Source: Gammaproteobacteria bacterium DTU037
Lineage (GTDB): Bacteria; Pseudomonadota; Gammaproteobacteria; Pseudomonadales; Pseudomonadaceae
Assembly (NCBI GenBank): GCA_001513025.1
Contig: LFRZ01000066.1
Coordinates: forward strand, 39,672-79,991
Direction of reading: 5' to 3'
DNA: 40,320 nucleotides
The notes beneath the pieces were generated by a model that saw only the letters and a program-made list of their open reading frames with translations, was not told the DNA's origin and searched no databases. Below, piece after piece: positions 8,535 through 16,815 of this stretch. Both the position numbers and the translations under genes were made by a program. How positions within the stretch are numbered: position 1 is the stretch's first letter; each line of letters starts with the position of its first letter.

Positions 8535-8552
8535 GGGCAGCTTGCGCCGCCC
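8535..8552 (-). repeat. 18-base hairpin, candidate left-end palindrome of the TnpB element
   Basis: On the minus strand GGGCGGC, a GCAA tetraloop and GCTGCCC form a seven-pair stem with one G-U pair. It lies about 50 bases upstream of tnpB. Subterminal imperfect palindromes are what the Y1 transposase TnpA recognises in IS200/IS605 elements, so this is a candidate left-end structure. It could instead be a structured leader of the tnpB message. Confidence 0.4.
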
Positions 8553-8610
8553 TCGCTATTCATCCTAGCACTCAAAGTACGAGGTCTTACGCGACCTTGA
8601 TAATAAAGAG

Positions 8611-8632
8611 ACAGGCGCAATCCTACGCCTGT
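8611..8632 (-). terminator. Hairpin downstream of mnhG, probable Mrp operon terminator
   Basis: ACAGGCG (8611-8617) and CGCCTGT (8626-8632) form a perfect seven-pair stem with an eight-base loop, 12 bases after the mnhG stop. Read on the minus strand it is followed by a modest pyrimidine tract (CTCTTTATT). A second, weaker stem AGGTC/GACCT lies at 8582-8597. Confidence 0.5.
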
Positions 8633-8643
8633 TATATGACCCT

Positions 8644-8958
8644 TTAATCTTTACGATGAAAGGTTTTGACTTGCTGCTGAACCGCGGCCTTGGCCAACAT
8701 ATAGGTCGACACGGGCGCACTCAGCATAAGAAATAAAGTGATCAATAACTCATGTACATGCACGCCATCTTGCTTGTTACTGAAATACAGTATGGATGCT
8801 ATCAGCACGCAGCCTACACCGAGAGTGGTTGCTTTCGCTGGCCCGTGTAAGCGCATAAAAAAATCCGGAAAGCGGTGTAAGCCAATCGAGCCAACCAGCG
8901 CAAAGGCACTACCGACCAGTAAAAAAAATGCCACCGCATACTCAATCCAAACAGCCAT
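8644..8958 (-). CDS. mnhG: Na+(K+)/H+ antiporter subunit G
   Basis: A 104-residue membrane protein with three hydrophobic helices, matching the MnhG/PhaG/MrpG subunit. Diagnostic segments are 'GSIGLHRFPDFFMRLHGPAKATTLGVG' and the 'LLITLFLMLSAPVSTYMLAKAA' helix. MrpG is one of the small subunits needed for assembly and activity of the multi-subunit Mrp antiporter in the inner membrane. It is the last gene of the operon, 14 bases after mnhF, and a hairpin follows. The ATG at 8958 is unambiguous. Confidence 0.93.
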   Translation of the reverse strand: MAVWIEYAVAFFLLVGSAFALVGSIGLHRFPDFFMRLHGPAKATTLGVGCVLIASILYFSNKQDGVHVHELLITLFLMLSAPVSTYMLAKAAVQQQVKTFHRKD

Positions 8959-8972
8959 CAGCTTACCCTTGT

Positions 8973-9242
8973 TTATTCAATGATATCGCCACGCAATAAA
9001 TACTTGCAGAGCACCACGGTACTGAAAAACCCAAATAAGGCAATCAGCAACGCCGCCTCGAAAAAAAGCCGACTGTTTAATAACACCCCAAAAATCACCA
9101 ACAAGGCCAGACCGTTAATGTACAGGGTATCCAGAGCTAAAATACGATCAACTGCATCAGGACCACGCAGCAAACGCAAAAAATTCAATAGCAAACTGAT
9201 GCCAAACATCAGCATGCTTAAATAAATCACTGTGGTAAGCAT
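8973..9242 (-). CDS. mnhF: Na+(K+)/H+ antiporter subunit F
   Basis: An 89-residue, three-helix membrane protein. 'LRLLRGPDAVDRILALDTLYIN' between helices 1 and 2 is the MrpF/PhaF signature, followed by 'ALLIALFGFFSTVVLCKYLLRGDIIE'. It is a required small subunit of the Mrp complex. Its ATG at 9242 lies inside the end of mnhE (16-base overlap), consistent with translational coupling. Confidence 0.93.
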   Translation of the reverse strand: MLTTVIYLSMLMFGISLLLNFLRLLRGPDAVDRILALDTLYINGLALLVIFGVLLNSRLFFEAALLIALFGFFSTVVLCKYLLRGDIIE

Positions 9243-9733
9243 TTAAACGCCTCTCTGAGTGGTTGCTCATAACGCTGCTTAATCTCGGCGATTAAAGCCT
9301 GCTCATCATCACAATGCAGGGCATGCACAGTTAACACTGAGCGCTGATGGTCGATACTCGCTGCCAGAGTACCGGGCGCTAAAGAAATCGCACTGGCTAA
9401 TAAATAAATCGCCAAGTCCTCGTCTAAATCATAAGGTACCTGCACCCACAGTGGCTGCAGATCATCAATTCGACTGAGCGCCAAACGTGCCACATGAAAA
9501 TTCGCCACGACAATATCAATCAGCATATGCTGAGCAAACACAAACAGATGCTTCCAGCTATAAATTCGCGGTAAGCGTGGCCACCAAGTGCTGGTTACAC
9601 GTGGAATCAATATGCCGAGAAAACTGCCTAATAACCAATGTCCTACCGAGGTAAAGTCATCCACTAGCAGCATCCAAACCAGCAGTAAGCCTATGCTGCC
9701 TAAAGGGTGCGTAAACCATCGTGCCCGACTCAT
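9227..9733 (-). CDS. mnhE: Na+(K+)/H+ antiporter subunit E
   Basis: A 168-residue MnhE/PhaE-family protein with two or three N-terminal hydrophobic segments ('IGLLLVWMLLVDDFTSVGHWLLGSFLG') and a cytoplasmic domain. The later segment 'AIYLLASAISLAPGTLAASID' followed by 'LTVHALH' is the conserved block of this family. It overlaps mnhD by four bases (ATGA) and mnhF by sixteen. The gene order D-E-F and the overlaps leave little doubt about its role in Mrp. Confidence 0.93.
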   Translation of the reverse strand: MSRARWFTHPLGSIGLLLVWMLLVDDFTSVGHWLLGSFLGILIPRVTSTWWPRLPRIYSWKHLFVFAQHMLIDIVVANFHVARLALSRIDDLQPLWVQVPYDLDEDLAIYLLASAISLAPGTLAASIDHQRSVLTVHALHCDDEQALIAEIKQRYEQPLREAFKCLPQ

Positions 9734-11232
9734 AGCTCCTCCTCCAGCTGCATGGCTTGCAGATAGCTTTGCACGTCAAGTATCTGTGCTGCGGCTGCCT
9801 CACTGTAACTAATCACCGGCTGCGCAAACACCACCAGCAACGGACTGCTTAAGAGTAACAATGCCGCAATAGAAAAAGCAGTTTTATCCAGCGCGGGCAC
9901 TGGGCTACTAGGGTTGTGATGACGCCAAAACAACAAGCTACCGGCACGGCTTAAACCAATCACCCCAACTAATCCGGAGACTAATACCACCGGCCAAAGC
10001 TGCCACGCAGCATGCGCGGGAACCGCTTGTAGCAATAAGACCTTACCAAAAAAGCCAGAGAATGGCGGCAAGCCAGCCACGGCAATTGCGGCGAGGAAAA
10101 AGCAACCACCCAATAAATGCGGATTTAATAAGCGTGGCCCCACTTTAAAGCTGCTGCCAAACTCACCGCGCTGCTTAGCAATGATATCCGCCAATAAGAA
10201 CAGACCTGCAATCACCCAGGTACTATGGATCAAGTAATACAAAGTTGCGCTAATGGCCTCTGCAGAACCCACCGCGATACCGGCCAGCAAGGTGCCCACC
10301 GAGACTAAAACCAAATACGCGAGCAGGCTGGCCAAACTGTTGGCTGCAAAAGCACCTAAGGCAGCTAAGGCCATGGTCAACAACGCCAGTACCCATAACA
10401 CTCCACTACCCAGACTGCTGGCCGCACCCGCTTGTTCGCCGAAAACTAAGGTGCTAAAGCGCAAAATGGAATACAAACCCACTTTGGTCATAATCGCAAA
10501 CAATGCCGCAACCGGTGCTGTAGCGCTGGCATAGGCTCGTGGTAACCAAAAATGCAGCGGTAAAAACGCCGCTTTTAAGCCAAACACCAACAACAATAGC
10601 GCACCGGCGGCTTCCAGTAACAACAACTGATCGCCCTCGGCTTGCGCAACAAAACGGGCCAAATCAACCATATTCAGGGTGCCGGCCACGCCATAAAATA
10701 GCCCTGCAGCAATTAAAAACAAACCTGAGCCAATCAGATTCAAAATCACATAATGCAACGCCGCGCGAATACGCGCTGGGCCCAGCCCATGCAGCAATAA
10801 GGCATAGGACGCAATCAAGAGAATTTCAAAAAACACAAAAAGGTTAAATAAGTCACCAGTTAAGAACGCACCATTGATACCGGCCAACTGAAACTGCAAT
10901 AACGCATGAAAATAACCGCCGCGCTGATCATCGCCACGCAGTGCATACAAAGTGACAAAAATCGCCAGCAGCGCAGTGACCATTAACATCAGCGCACTGA
11001 GCCGATCCAGGACTAAGACAATGCCAAACGGCGCCGACCAGTTACCCAAGGCATAGACTTGGATCTGACCAGTATTGGCCAGAGGTAATAAATATATGGC
11101 ACAGGCCAATAGCAGCAGAACACTCAGGGTGCTGAGTGAACGCACCAAGCCTAATGGGCTGCGTGAGGCCATCATCAGCAGCGCACCGCAGATTAAAGGC
11201 AATAAGACCGGCACCAACAGCAAATGATTCAT
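9730..11232 (-). CDS. mnhD: Na+(K+)/H+ antiporter subunit D
   Basis: A 500-residue polytopic membrane protein of the NuoL/M/N-like antiporter family (proton-conducting transporter domain), with about 14 hydrophobic segments. Conserved features are 'FNLFVFFEILLIASYALL' with the Glu of helix 5, 'LLLLVFGLKAAFLPLHFWLPRAYASATAPVAALFAIMTKVGLYSILR' with the key Lys residues and His, and 'GLPPFSGFFGKVLLLQA'. MrpD and MrpA are the two ion-translocating subunits. ATG 11232 overlaps the mnhC stop by four bases. Confidence 0.95.
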   Translation of the reverse strand: MNHLLLVPVLLPLICGALLMMASRSPLGLVRSLSTLSVLLLLACAIYLLPLANTGQIQVYALGNWSAPFGIVLVLDRLSALMLMVTALLAIFVTLYALRGDDQRGGYFHALLQFQLAGINGAFLTGDLFNLFVFFEILLIASYALLLHGLGPARIRAALHYVILNLIGSGLFLIAAGLFYGVAGTLNMVDLARFVAQAEGDQLLLLEAAGALLLLVFGLKAAFLPLHFWLPRAYASATAPVAALFAIMTKVGLYSILRFSTLVFGEQAGAASSLGSGVLWVLALLTMALAALGAFAANSLASLLAYLVLVSVGTLLAGIAVGSAEAISATLYYLIHSTWVIAGLFLLADIIAKQRGEFGSSFKVGPRLLNPHLLGGCFFLAAIAVAGLPPFSGFFGKVLLLQAVPAHAAWQLWPVVLVSGLVGVIGLSRAGSLLFWRHHNPSSPVPALDKTAFSIAALLLLSSPLLVVFAQPVISYSEAAAAQILDVQSYLQAMQLEEEL

Positions 11233-11630
11233 CGTGTGGCTCCGAAACGCTTTCTTTTCGATTGATTCGACTGGCCTTTCACCTTGCGTTGCTTAGGTTC
11301 GAGCTTCGGCTTTTCTACACCATCGACATGGTCACTGCCCAATTCGGTATGCGCGCGTAAGGATAAAATCAGCACAAAGGCAGTCATGGCAAAGCCAATC
11401 ACGATCGCAGTGAGCACCAATGCTTGCGGTACTGGGTCGGTATAACTTGTAGCATCACTGAGCACCGCGGGTTTGCCGGTATGCAGGCGTCCCATCGAGA
11501 ATAAAAACAAGTTCACCGCATAGGAAAACAAGGTCAAACCCAGCGCCACACTGAAGGTGCGTGCACGCAAAATCAAATACACACCGCTAAAGGTCAGCAC
11601 CCCAATGGCGATCGCCACTAACAATTCCAT
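11229..11630 (-). CDS. mnhC: Na+(K+)/H+ antiporter subunit C
   Basis: A 133-residue NuoK-like subunit with three helices: 'LLVAIAIGVLTFSGVYLILR', 'TFSVALGLTLFSYAVNLFLFSMG' and 'DPVPQALVLTAIVIGFAMTAFVLILSLR', the last being the MrpC signature. A positively charged tail follows (many Lys/Arg/Gln after residue 112). Its ATG overlaps the last base of the mnhA stop codon (TAATG), so it is coupled to the upstream gene. Confidence 0.94.
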   Translation of the reverse strand: MELLVAIAIGVLTFSGVYLILRARTFSVALGLTLFSYAVNLFLFSMGRLHTGKPAVLSDATSYTDPVPQALVLTAIVIGFAMTAFVLILSLRAHTELGSDHVDGVEKPKLEPKQRKVKGQSNQSKRKRFGATR

Positions 11631-14422
11631 TACGCGTCCTCCGGCAATTTTACTGTGTGCCCAATGCGGCCCAAGCCACTTAAGATCAACAAGGTGCCAC
11701 CCACCACAGTCAAATACACGCCCAGATCAAAGAGCATGGCTGAAGCGACTTCAATTTCACCAATTAAAGGCAGATCAATATGGGCAAAGGCTGAGGTTAA
11801 GAATGGGTACCCCAGGAGCAGACTGGCCAAACCCGTTGCTGCGGCAATCAAGACACCAGCCGCGGCCAGCACGGGGAACTGGACCCCCATTCGGGTTTGT
11901 ACCCAGCGCTGCCCATAAGCCACTTGCAATAAAATCAGCGCCACTGCGGTAATCAATCCGGCAATAAAGCCACCACCGGGCTCATTATGCCCGCGCAAGA
12001 ACATAAAGGCCGAGACCAATAATGCCAGCGGTAAGATCAAGCGAGCTAAGACCCCAAGCATCATTGGATAGTCCTCAGTTGACCAAGCGCGCCCCTGGTT
12101 ATCAACCCGTGCGCGCGGCAACTGCAAGCCTTGCAATAAGGCCACAGTGGCAATCGAGGTAATAGCTAACACACTGATTTCACCTAAGGTATCAAAGCCT
12201 CGGAAGTCCACTAAAATCACGTTAACTACGTTAGTGCCACCACCACCGGTCAGGCTGTTGGCCAAGAAAAAATCTGCGATGCTTTGATAAGGACGAGTTA
12301 ACACAGCAAAGGTTAAGACAGCCATTAAGATTGCACAGCCGGCTGCGATACTGTAATCACGCAGATGCAATAAGCTACTTGATTCTCTGGGCGCTTGTGC
12401 CGGTAAAAAGTACGCCACTAGCAGCATCAACAAGATGGTCACCACCTCAACCACTAACTGGGTTAAGGCTAAGTCCGGTGCTGAGAAGCGGGCAAATACC
12501 ATCGCCACCACCAACCCCACCACACTGAGCATCAATAAAGCGGTTAAGCGTTGGCGGTGAAAAGCCATGGTCAGCAAGGCACTGCAGACCATCACCAACA
12601 GACCCAAAGCAGTTAAGGGATCGACTGGGGTTAAAGCAATCTCACCGGTCACTTGTGAGAGCGGCGCTAACCATACCGTCAGCATCACAATCACCGCAAT
12701 AAGCAGCAGGCTGATATAACGCTGCAGTGAGCCATTTTCGATACGTGCCAAGCCGCGTGAGACCCAGCCATAGAGAAAGCGCACGCTGCCTTCAAATACA
12801 TTACGCGCATTAATATCCGGTAATCCCTCATACCAGCGAAATAATGGTGCACGCTGCGCATAAATCAGCACCCCACCAATTAAGGCTAAGAAACTCATCA
12901 GCAAAGGCATATTAAAACCATGCCAAATCGCTAAGTCGTACTCAGGTAAGGCATGACCTAAGCTGGCTTCAGCGGCAACCGCCAACAAAGAACTGATAGT
13001 CCAGGCCGGCAATACCCCCACCAACAAACAGCAAAATACCAGGATTTCCACTGGGATTTTCATATAACGCGGGGGCTCATGCGGCGGAAATTTAGGCAGA
13101 TTAATAGGTACGCCGTTAAAAAACACATCATGAATAAAGCGCAAAGAATAGGCGACAGAAAACATCCCAGCAATGGTAGCCATAGTCGGTAAAAGCCAAC
13201 TGAAACTACCCAATAAGTGCTGATGTAAGGTTTCCGAGAAGAACATTTCCTTACTTAAAAACCCATTGAGCAGGGGCACGCCAGCCATCGCCGATGAGGC
13301 CACCATGGCCAGCACCGCAGTATGCGGCATATACTTCCACAACCCATTAATACGCCGCATATCACGGCTACCGGTTTCATGATCAATGATACCGGCCGCC
13401 ATAAACAATGAGGCTTTAAAGGTGGCATGGTTAATAATATGGAAGATTGCTGCCACCGGTGCAAAGTCTGAGTCCAAACCAAACAGGAGCGTAATCAGAC
13501 CCAAATGACTGATGGTCGAATAGGCCAACAGCCCTTTAAGGTCGTGCTGAAATAATGCGGTAACAGCGCCGATTAATAGCGTGGTTAAGCCGGTGAAGGT
13601 CACCAGATAAAACCACCAGTCAGTGCCTGACAACAGCGGATATAAGCGCGCCAGCAAAAACACACCGGCTTTTACCATAGTCGCGGAGTGTAAATAAGCC
13701 GACACTGGGGTCGGTGCGGACATGGCATGCGGCAGCCAAAAGTGAAACGGAAACTGCGCCGATTTAGTAAAGACACCCAACAGCACCAAGACCAAAGCCA
13801 CAGGATATAAACTGTGCGCACGTAGCAGATCACCTGCCGCTAAGACCTCGGTTAACTCATAGCTGCCCACCACATGACCAATCACTAAGATACCGGCCAG
13901 CAGCGCTAAACCACCGCCACCGGTTACAGCCAAAGCCATACGCGCACCTTGGCGTGCCGCAGTTTGCTGACTCCAAAACCCAATTAATAAAAACGACGAA
14001 AGACTGGTGAGCTCCCAGAACATCAGCATCAGCAGTAAGTTACCAGCTAGCACTAAACCCAGCATCGAGCCCATAAATAACAATAAGCTAGAAAAGAAAC
14101 GGGCTACACGCTCCTGTTCGGACAGGTAATAGCGCGCATAGAGAATAACCAGTAAGCCAATCCCTAGAATCAATAAAGAAAATAGAAAACTTAAACCATC
14201 CAGTCGAAAACTTAAATTAAGTCCGAGCTGCGTAATCCAAGCGTACTTAACACTGATGACCTCACCGGCCAATACTTGCGAGGTTTGACTGAGCAGCAAG
14301 CCCAAGCCCGCCAATGGTGCCACGGCAGCAGCTAAAGCAATCCAAGTTCGGCCACGTTGCGCAGCCAAAAAGGGTAACAAGGCTGCAAGAAAAGGAGCGA
14401 AAACAAGTATCAATAAAATCAT
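11630..14422 (-). CDS. mnhA: Na+(K+)/H+ antiporter subunit A fused to subunit B
   Basis: A 930-residue membrane protein. Residues 1 to about 480 form the NuoL-like antiporter module ('MLMFWELTSLSSFLLIGFW', 'KSAQFPFHFWLPHAMSAPTPVSAYLHSATMVKAGVFLLARLYPL', 'FHIINHATFKASLFMAAGIIDHETGSRD'). The MrpA-specific NuoJ-like part follows, and from about 780 to the end there is an MnhB domain ('FLRGHNEPGGGFIAGLITAVALILLQ', 'LFDLGVYLTVVGGTLLILSGLGR'). This explains the absence of a separate mnhB. The first ATG is at 14434, but ATG 14422 has GGAG six bases upstream and gives the usual 'MILLILVFAPFLAALLP' start. It is the first gene of the six-gene operon; the leader extends to 14577. Confidence 0.95.
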   Translation of the reverse strand: MILLILVFAPFLAALLPFLAAQRGRTWIALAAAVAPLAGLGLLLSQTSQVLAGEVISVKYAWITQLGLNLSFRLDGLSFLFSLLILGIGLLVILYARYYLSEQERVARFFSSLLLFMGSMLGLVLAGNLLLMLMFWELTSLSSFLLIGFWSQQTAARQGARMALAVTGGGGLALLAGILVIGHVVGSYELTEVLAAGDLLRAHSLYPVALVLVLLGVFTKSAQFPFHFWLPHAMSAPTPVSAYLHSATMVKAGVFLLARLYPLLSGTDWWFYLVTFTGLTTLLIGAVTALFQHDLKGLLAYSTISHLGLITLLFGLDSDFAPVAAIFHIINHATFKASLFMAAGIIDHETGSRDMRRINGLWKYMPHTAVLAMVASSAMAGVPLLNGFLSKEMFFSETLHQHLLGSFSWLLPTMATIAGMFSVAYSLRFIHDVFFNGVPINLPKFPPHEPPRYMKIPVEILVFCCLLVGVLPAWTISSLLAVAAEASLGHALPEYDLAIWHGFNMPLLMSFLALIGGVLIYAQRAPLFRWYEGLPDINARNVFEGSVRFLYGWVSRGLARIENGSLQRYISLLLIAVIVMLTVWLAPLSQVTGEIALTPVDPLTALGLLVMVCSALLTMAFHRQRLTALLMLSVVGLVVAMVFARFSAPDLALTQLVVEVVTILLMLLVAYFLPAQAPRESSSLLHLRDYSIAAGCAILMAVLTFAVLTRPYQSIADFFLANSLTGGGGTNVVNVILVDFRGFDTLGEISVLAITSIATVALLQGLQLPRARVDNQGRAWSTEDYPMMLGVLARLILPLALLVSAFMFLRGHNEPGGGFIAGLITAVALILLQVAYGQRWVQTRMGVQFPVLAAAGVLIAAATGLASLLLGYPFLTSAFAHIDLPLIGEIEVASAMLFDLGVYLTVVGGTLLILSGLGRIGHTVKLPEDA

Positions 14423-14577
14423 AGAGGTCTCCATATTGTTCTGCTGGACGAACAGGAGACACCCAGCGTAATAGCAAAAAACAAATTATTTAACACGCGT
14501 ATAGAATTGCCTAGCAGTGCTCTGTGGCTAAATTAGACCAAAGCATAGCGCTGCTCACAACCGTCCTTGTTAAATAT

Positions 14578-14614
14578 GTACGCCCCGAGTGAAGCCTATC
14601 CACTCGGGGCGTAC
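14578..14614 (-). terminator. Strong hairpin downstream of the glycine-zipper lipoprotein gene
   Basis: GTACGCCCCGAGTG (14578-14591) and CACTCGGGGCGTAC (14601-14614) form a perfect 14-pair stem with a nine-base loop. It lies 24 bases past the lipoprotein stop and reads into an A/T-rich stretch (ATATTTAA) on the minus strand. It should isolate the lipoprotein transcript from the Mrp operon that starts 156 bases further on. Confidence 0.7.
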
Positions 14615-14638
14615 TCAGCAATAGCTGCTAAACAGCTC

Positions 14639-15103
14639 TTAAGGTGCGACGCGACTCTGACCGTTCACATTGGTAATGCGTACACGCTGACCAACACGAA
14701 ACACTTGGTTAGGATCGACCGCTTGCACGTAGGCGCGCAGAGCACCATCGTCTTCACGCACGGTAATTTCGACACCTTGGGTACGCGTGATGCCTTCTTC
14801 TGTTGCTGCGCCGGCTAAACCACCAGCCACCGCACCAATCACTGCAGCCACTGCGCTACCGCGACCACCACCAACAGTGCTACCAGCAATACCACCCACA
14901 ACGGCACCGGTTCCGGCACCAATTGGCGTTTTAGTGCCTTCAATCCGTACCGGACGTAACGACTCAATGGTACCCATACGTATGGTTTGCACTTGACGTG
15001 CATCGGCGCGAGAATAGGTATCGCCAGTCAAACTTGAAGCACAACCGCTTAAAAGCAGACTAAATGCTGTGAAAGTTGTTGCTAAAATAATAGACTTGCG
15101 CAT
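14639..15103 (-). CDS. Outer-membrane glycine-zipper lipoprotein (SlyB/Pcp-like)
   Basis: A 154-residue lipoprotein. The signal peptide ends in the lipobox LLSGC, with the acylated Cys near residue 21. Residues 60-105 are a glycine-zipper segment ('IGAGTGAVVGGIAGSTVGGG', 'AVIGAVAGGLAGAA') as in the 17-kDa surface antigen/SlyB family. A C-terminal beta-rich part follows ('ITVREDDGALRAYVQ', 'FRVGQRVRI'), which resembles the SlyB tail. These proteins stabilise the outer membrane and in enterobacteria respond to PhoPQ; regulation here is not visible. ATG 15103 follows AGGGG. It is divergent from the small gene at 15203. Confidence 0.85.
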   Translation of the reverse strand: MRKSIILATTFTAFSLLLSGCASSLTGDTYSRADARQVQTIRMGTIESLRPVRIEGTKTPIGAGTGAVVGGIAGSTVGGGRGSAVAAVIGAVAGGLAGAATEEGITRTQGVEITVREDDGALRAYVQAVDPNQVFRVGQRVRITNVNGQSRVAP

Positions 15104-15149
15104 CTGGAATACCCCTTAATGACAAACACATTGAATACAAGACAGCTCA

Positions 15150-15177
15150 TTGCTTGAGATGTTACCACTACTATAGA
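15150..15177 (+). promoter_or_regulatory. Candidate sigma-70 promoter for the 77-residue gene
   Basis: TTGCTT at 15150-15155 and TATAGA at 15172-15177 are separated by 16 bases, placing a start site about 20 bases before the ATG at 15203. The match to consensus is fair and nothing better is seen in this divergent interval. Confidence 0.4.
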
Positions 15178-15202
15178 TGTTATCACCAACCTAGAGGAAT
15201 CT

Positions 15203-15436
15203 ATGGATTATTTCATTGTTGCAGTCGCCACGCTATCGGGCTTGTATTTTCACTGGTGGATTTATGTGCGAATTAAACGCTGGATTAACCGAGACCTTGC
15301 CCTCTCCATGGCCGCAGGCGACCCACAAAAGCAAGCCTATATGTTAAGCAAGCTGGGCGAAGCACAGGCGCTTAAGGTTAAAAAGGCGGAGTTACAAAAA
15401 TGGCTACAAGACGCTGCAGATCACTACAGCGCCTAA
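15203..15436 (+). CDS. Small single-pass membrane protein of unknown function
   Basis: I do not recognise the family. The 77-residue product has one N-terminal hydrophobic segment (residues about 3-22, 'FIVAVATLSGLYFHWWIYV') followed by a basic stretch ('RIKRWINR'), so it should be anchored with the C-terminus inside. Residues 35-75 are predicted helical and charged ('LGEAQALKVKKAELQKWLQDAADHY'), possibly a short coiled coil. Support for its being real: an AGAGGA Shine-Dalgarno seven bases or so before ATG 15203, a plausible promoter, normal codon use, and no overlapping gene. It is a lone plus-strand gene between minus-strand neighbours. Confidence 0.7.
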   Translation: MDYFIVAVATLSGLYFHWWIYVRIKRWINRDLALSMAAGDPQKQAYMLSKLGEAQALKVKKAELQKWLQDAADHYSA

Positions 15437-15517
15437 CGCTCGATCATACACAGTGGTGCATCATGCACGAGCCGCCCCCTCAGAAGTAGAGCTGCCTCGT
15501 GCCACAGCCGTCTAGCT

Positions 15518-16174
15518 CTAAGGCGCTAAACGCTCTCGATGCCACTGCCCATCACTTTGCAGTTGATAATTTAAACGATCATGTAAACGGCAGGTACGCC
15601 CCTGCCAAAACTCAATACGCTGTGGCAACAAACGATATCCCCCCCAATGCTCGGGGCGAGGTGGCTGTTGATTATCGGCATAGCGCTGCTCAATCGCAGC
15701 CAGCGCTGCCTCAAGCTGCTCACGATCAGCCAGTGGTTGACTTTGCTCGGAGGCCCAAGCACCAAAGCGACTGCCCAACGGGCGTAGATTAAAATAGGCA
15801 TCGGACTCAGCGGCACTGACTCGCTCAACCGCACCCTCAATACGAATTTGTCGCTCTAAAGCAGGCCAGAAAAACGTCATTGCGGCAACCGGCTGCTGAT
15901 CCAACTGCTGCCCTTTAGCGCTATGGTAATTGCTGTAAAAAACAAAGCCTTGCGCATCAAGCCCTTTAAGCAGCAAGACACGGCAGTGCGGCTGCCCTGC
16001 ACTATCCACCGTAGCCAGCATCATCGAGTTGGGTTCAACCGGTGGCTGCTCAGTCGCCAGTGCATCAGCAAACCACTGCTGAAATAAAACTAAAGGCTCC
16101 AAAGGCGCAGAGTCTTCCAATAAACCATCGCGGGTGTAATTACGGCGCATATTCGCCAGTTGCTCAGTACTCAT
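15518..16174 (-). CDS. pdxH: Pyridoxine/pyridoxamine 5'-phosphate oxidase
   Basis: FMN enzyme that oxidises pyridoxine 5'-phosphate or pyridoxamine 5'-phosphate to pyridoxal 5'-phosphate, the last step of vitamin B6 synthesis and salvage. From ATG 16174 it has 218 residues, the same as E. coli PdxH. Conserved features: 'RRNYTRDGL', '[32 protein letters not shown]' (FMN-binding split barrel), '[13 protein letters not shown]', '[12 protein letters not shown]', and the C-terminal signature '[18 protein letters not shown]' ending in 'W.RERLAP'. The usual motif is 'FWQGRxxRLHDR'. A GTG three codons upstream overlaps the AGGTGG Shine-Dalgarno, so ATG is preferred. Confidence 0.96.
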   Translation of the reverse strand: MSTEQLANMRRNYTRDGLLEDSAPLEPLVLFQQWFADALATEQPPVEPNSMMLATVDSAGQPHCRVLLLKGLDAQGFVFYSNYHSAKGQQLDQQPVAAMTFFWPALERQIRIEGAVERVSAAESDAYFNLRPLGSRFGAWASEQSQPLADREQLEAALAAIEQRYADNQQPPRPEHWGGYRLLPQRIEFWQGRTCRLHDRLNYQLQSDGQWHRERLAP

Positions 16175-16218
16175 CCGGGCCACCTAAAGTTAAAAAATCA
16201 GTATGCACGACCACTCGC

Positions 16219-16815
16219 TTATCGAGACTGACTTAAAGCAAGTTGACGGACATAGGTTGGATGATACACCGCTAGCAGATTCTGCATCTGCGTACCGGGC
16301 GTAATAATAATTTCCACACGATGGTTTTGGCTGGCAGGTAAGATAAAGGCACTGCCCATGCCCAAATGCACCATACGGCCGGTTAAGCCACCCAAGCGAA
16401 AAATAGACGCTACCGAACGTGCACGGTCAGTACTGAGCTTATAATTGAATGTTTCATCCTTACTAACATCGGTGTGCCCCAGAATCAAAACAGACGAATC
16501 AGCTCGACTGCCCAACACCTTAGCCAGACGCGTAATAGGTCTTAACACCGAAGGCAGTAATAAACTCGGACGTTCAGGGTTAAACAGTTGTTGTGCTGGA
16601 GCGCTCACCACCCAAGTATTATCGTGCTGATGCAGGGTAAACGGAGAGTCTTTAATCGACTCGCGCAGCAGTACCTCGGTATCAGTCACCCACTCATGAA
16701 TGGCTGCTGCATCCTCCAAGTAAACAACCGGCTGAGGAGCCTCTTTATTCGATGAGCAGGCAACCATAAGCGAACAAACTGACACAACGGCCCACTGATA
16801 CAATTTACGATTCAT
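16219..16815 (-). CDS. OmpA-family peptidoglycan-associated lipoprotein
   Basis: A 198-residue predicted lipoprotein. The signal peptide ends in the lipobox LMVAC (Cys near residue 20). Residues about 80-175 form an OmpA-like domain: 'LLPSVLRPITRLAKVL', 'VLILGHTDVSKDETFNYKLSTDRARSVASIF' and 'NHRVEIIITP'. The TD...N..LS..RA spacing is the peptidoglycan-binding signature, although the canonical 'NRRVE' reads 'NHRVE'. It likely tethers the outer membrane to peptidoglycan. It sits 44 bases upstream of pdxH on the same strand and could share its transcript. Confidence 0.82.
   Translation of the reverse strand: MNRKLYQWAVVSVCSLMVACSSNKEAPQPVVYLEDAAAIHEWVTDTEVLLRESIKDSPFTLHQHDNTWVVSAPAQQLFNPERPSLLLPSVLRPITRLAKVLGSRADSSVLILGHTDVSKDETFNYKLSTDRARSVASIFRLGGLTGRMVHLGMGSAFILPASQNHRVEIIITPGTQMQNLLAVYHPTYVRQLALSQSR

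Larger units (their letters stand above)
7383..8560 (-). mobile_element. IS200/IS605-type element carrying tnpB only (IS1341-like)
   Basis: The element consists of tnpB and its ends; no Y1 transposase tnpA is encoded nearby, so it is either immobile or mobilised in trans. The right end (low coordinates) is well defined by sequence: it contains 'GGAATCCCCGTCC' just after the tnpB stop, a matching 'GGTCGGGGAGGATGTCAA' and then the flank. This arrangement is the commonly seen right end of IS605-type tnpB elements. The left boundary is uncertain. I placed it near 8560, outside an 18-base hairpin with a GCAA loop at 8535-8552 that could be the left-end imperfect palindrome. No target-site duplication is expected for this family and none was looked for. 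Confidence 0.75.

Noticed and set aside
15465..15502. GCACGAG/CTCGTGC inverted repeat between the 77-residue gene and pdxH
   Set aside because: Seven pairs with a 24-base loop and no T-tract; may contribute to termination but not convincing enough to list.
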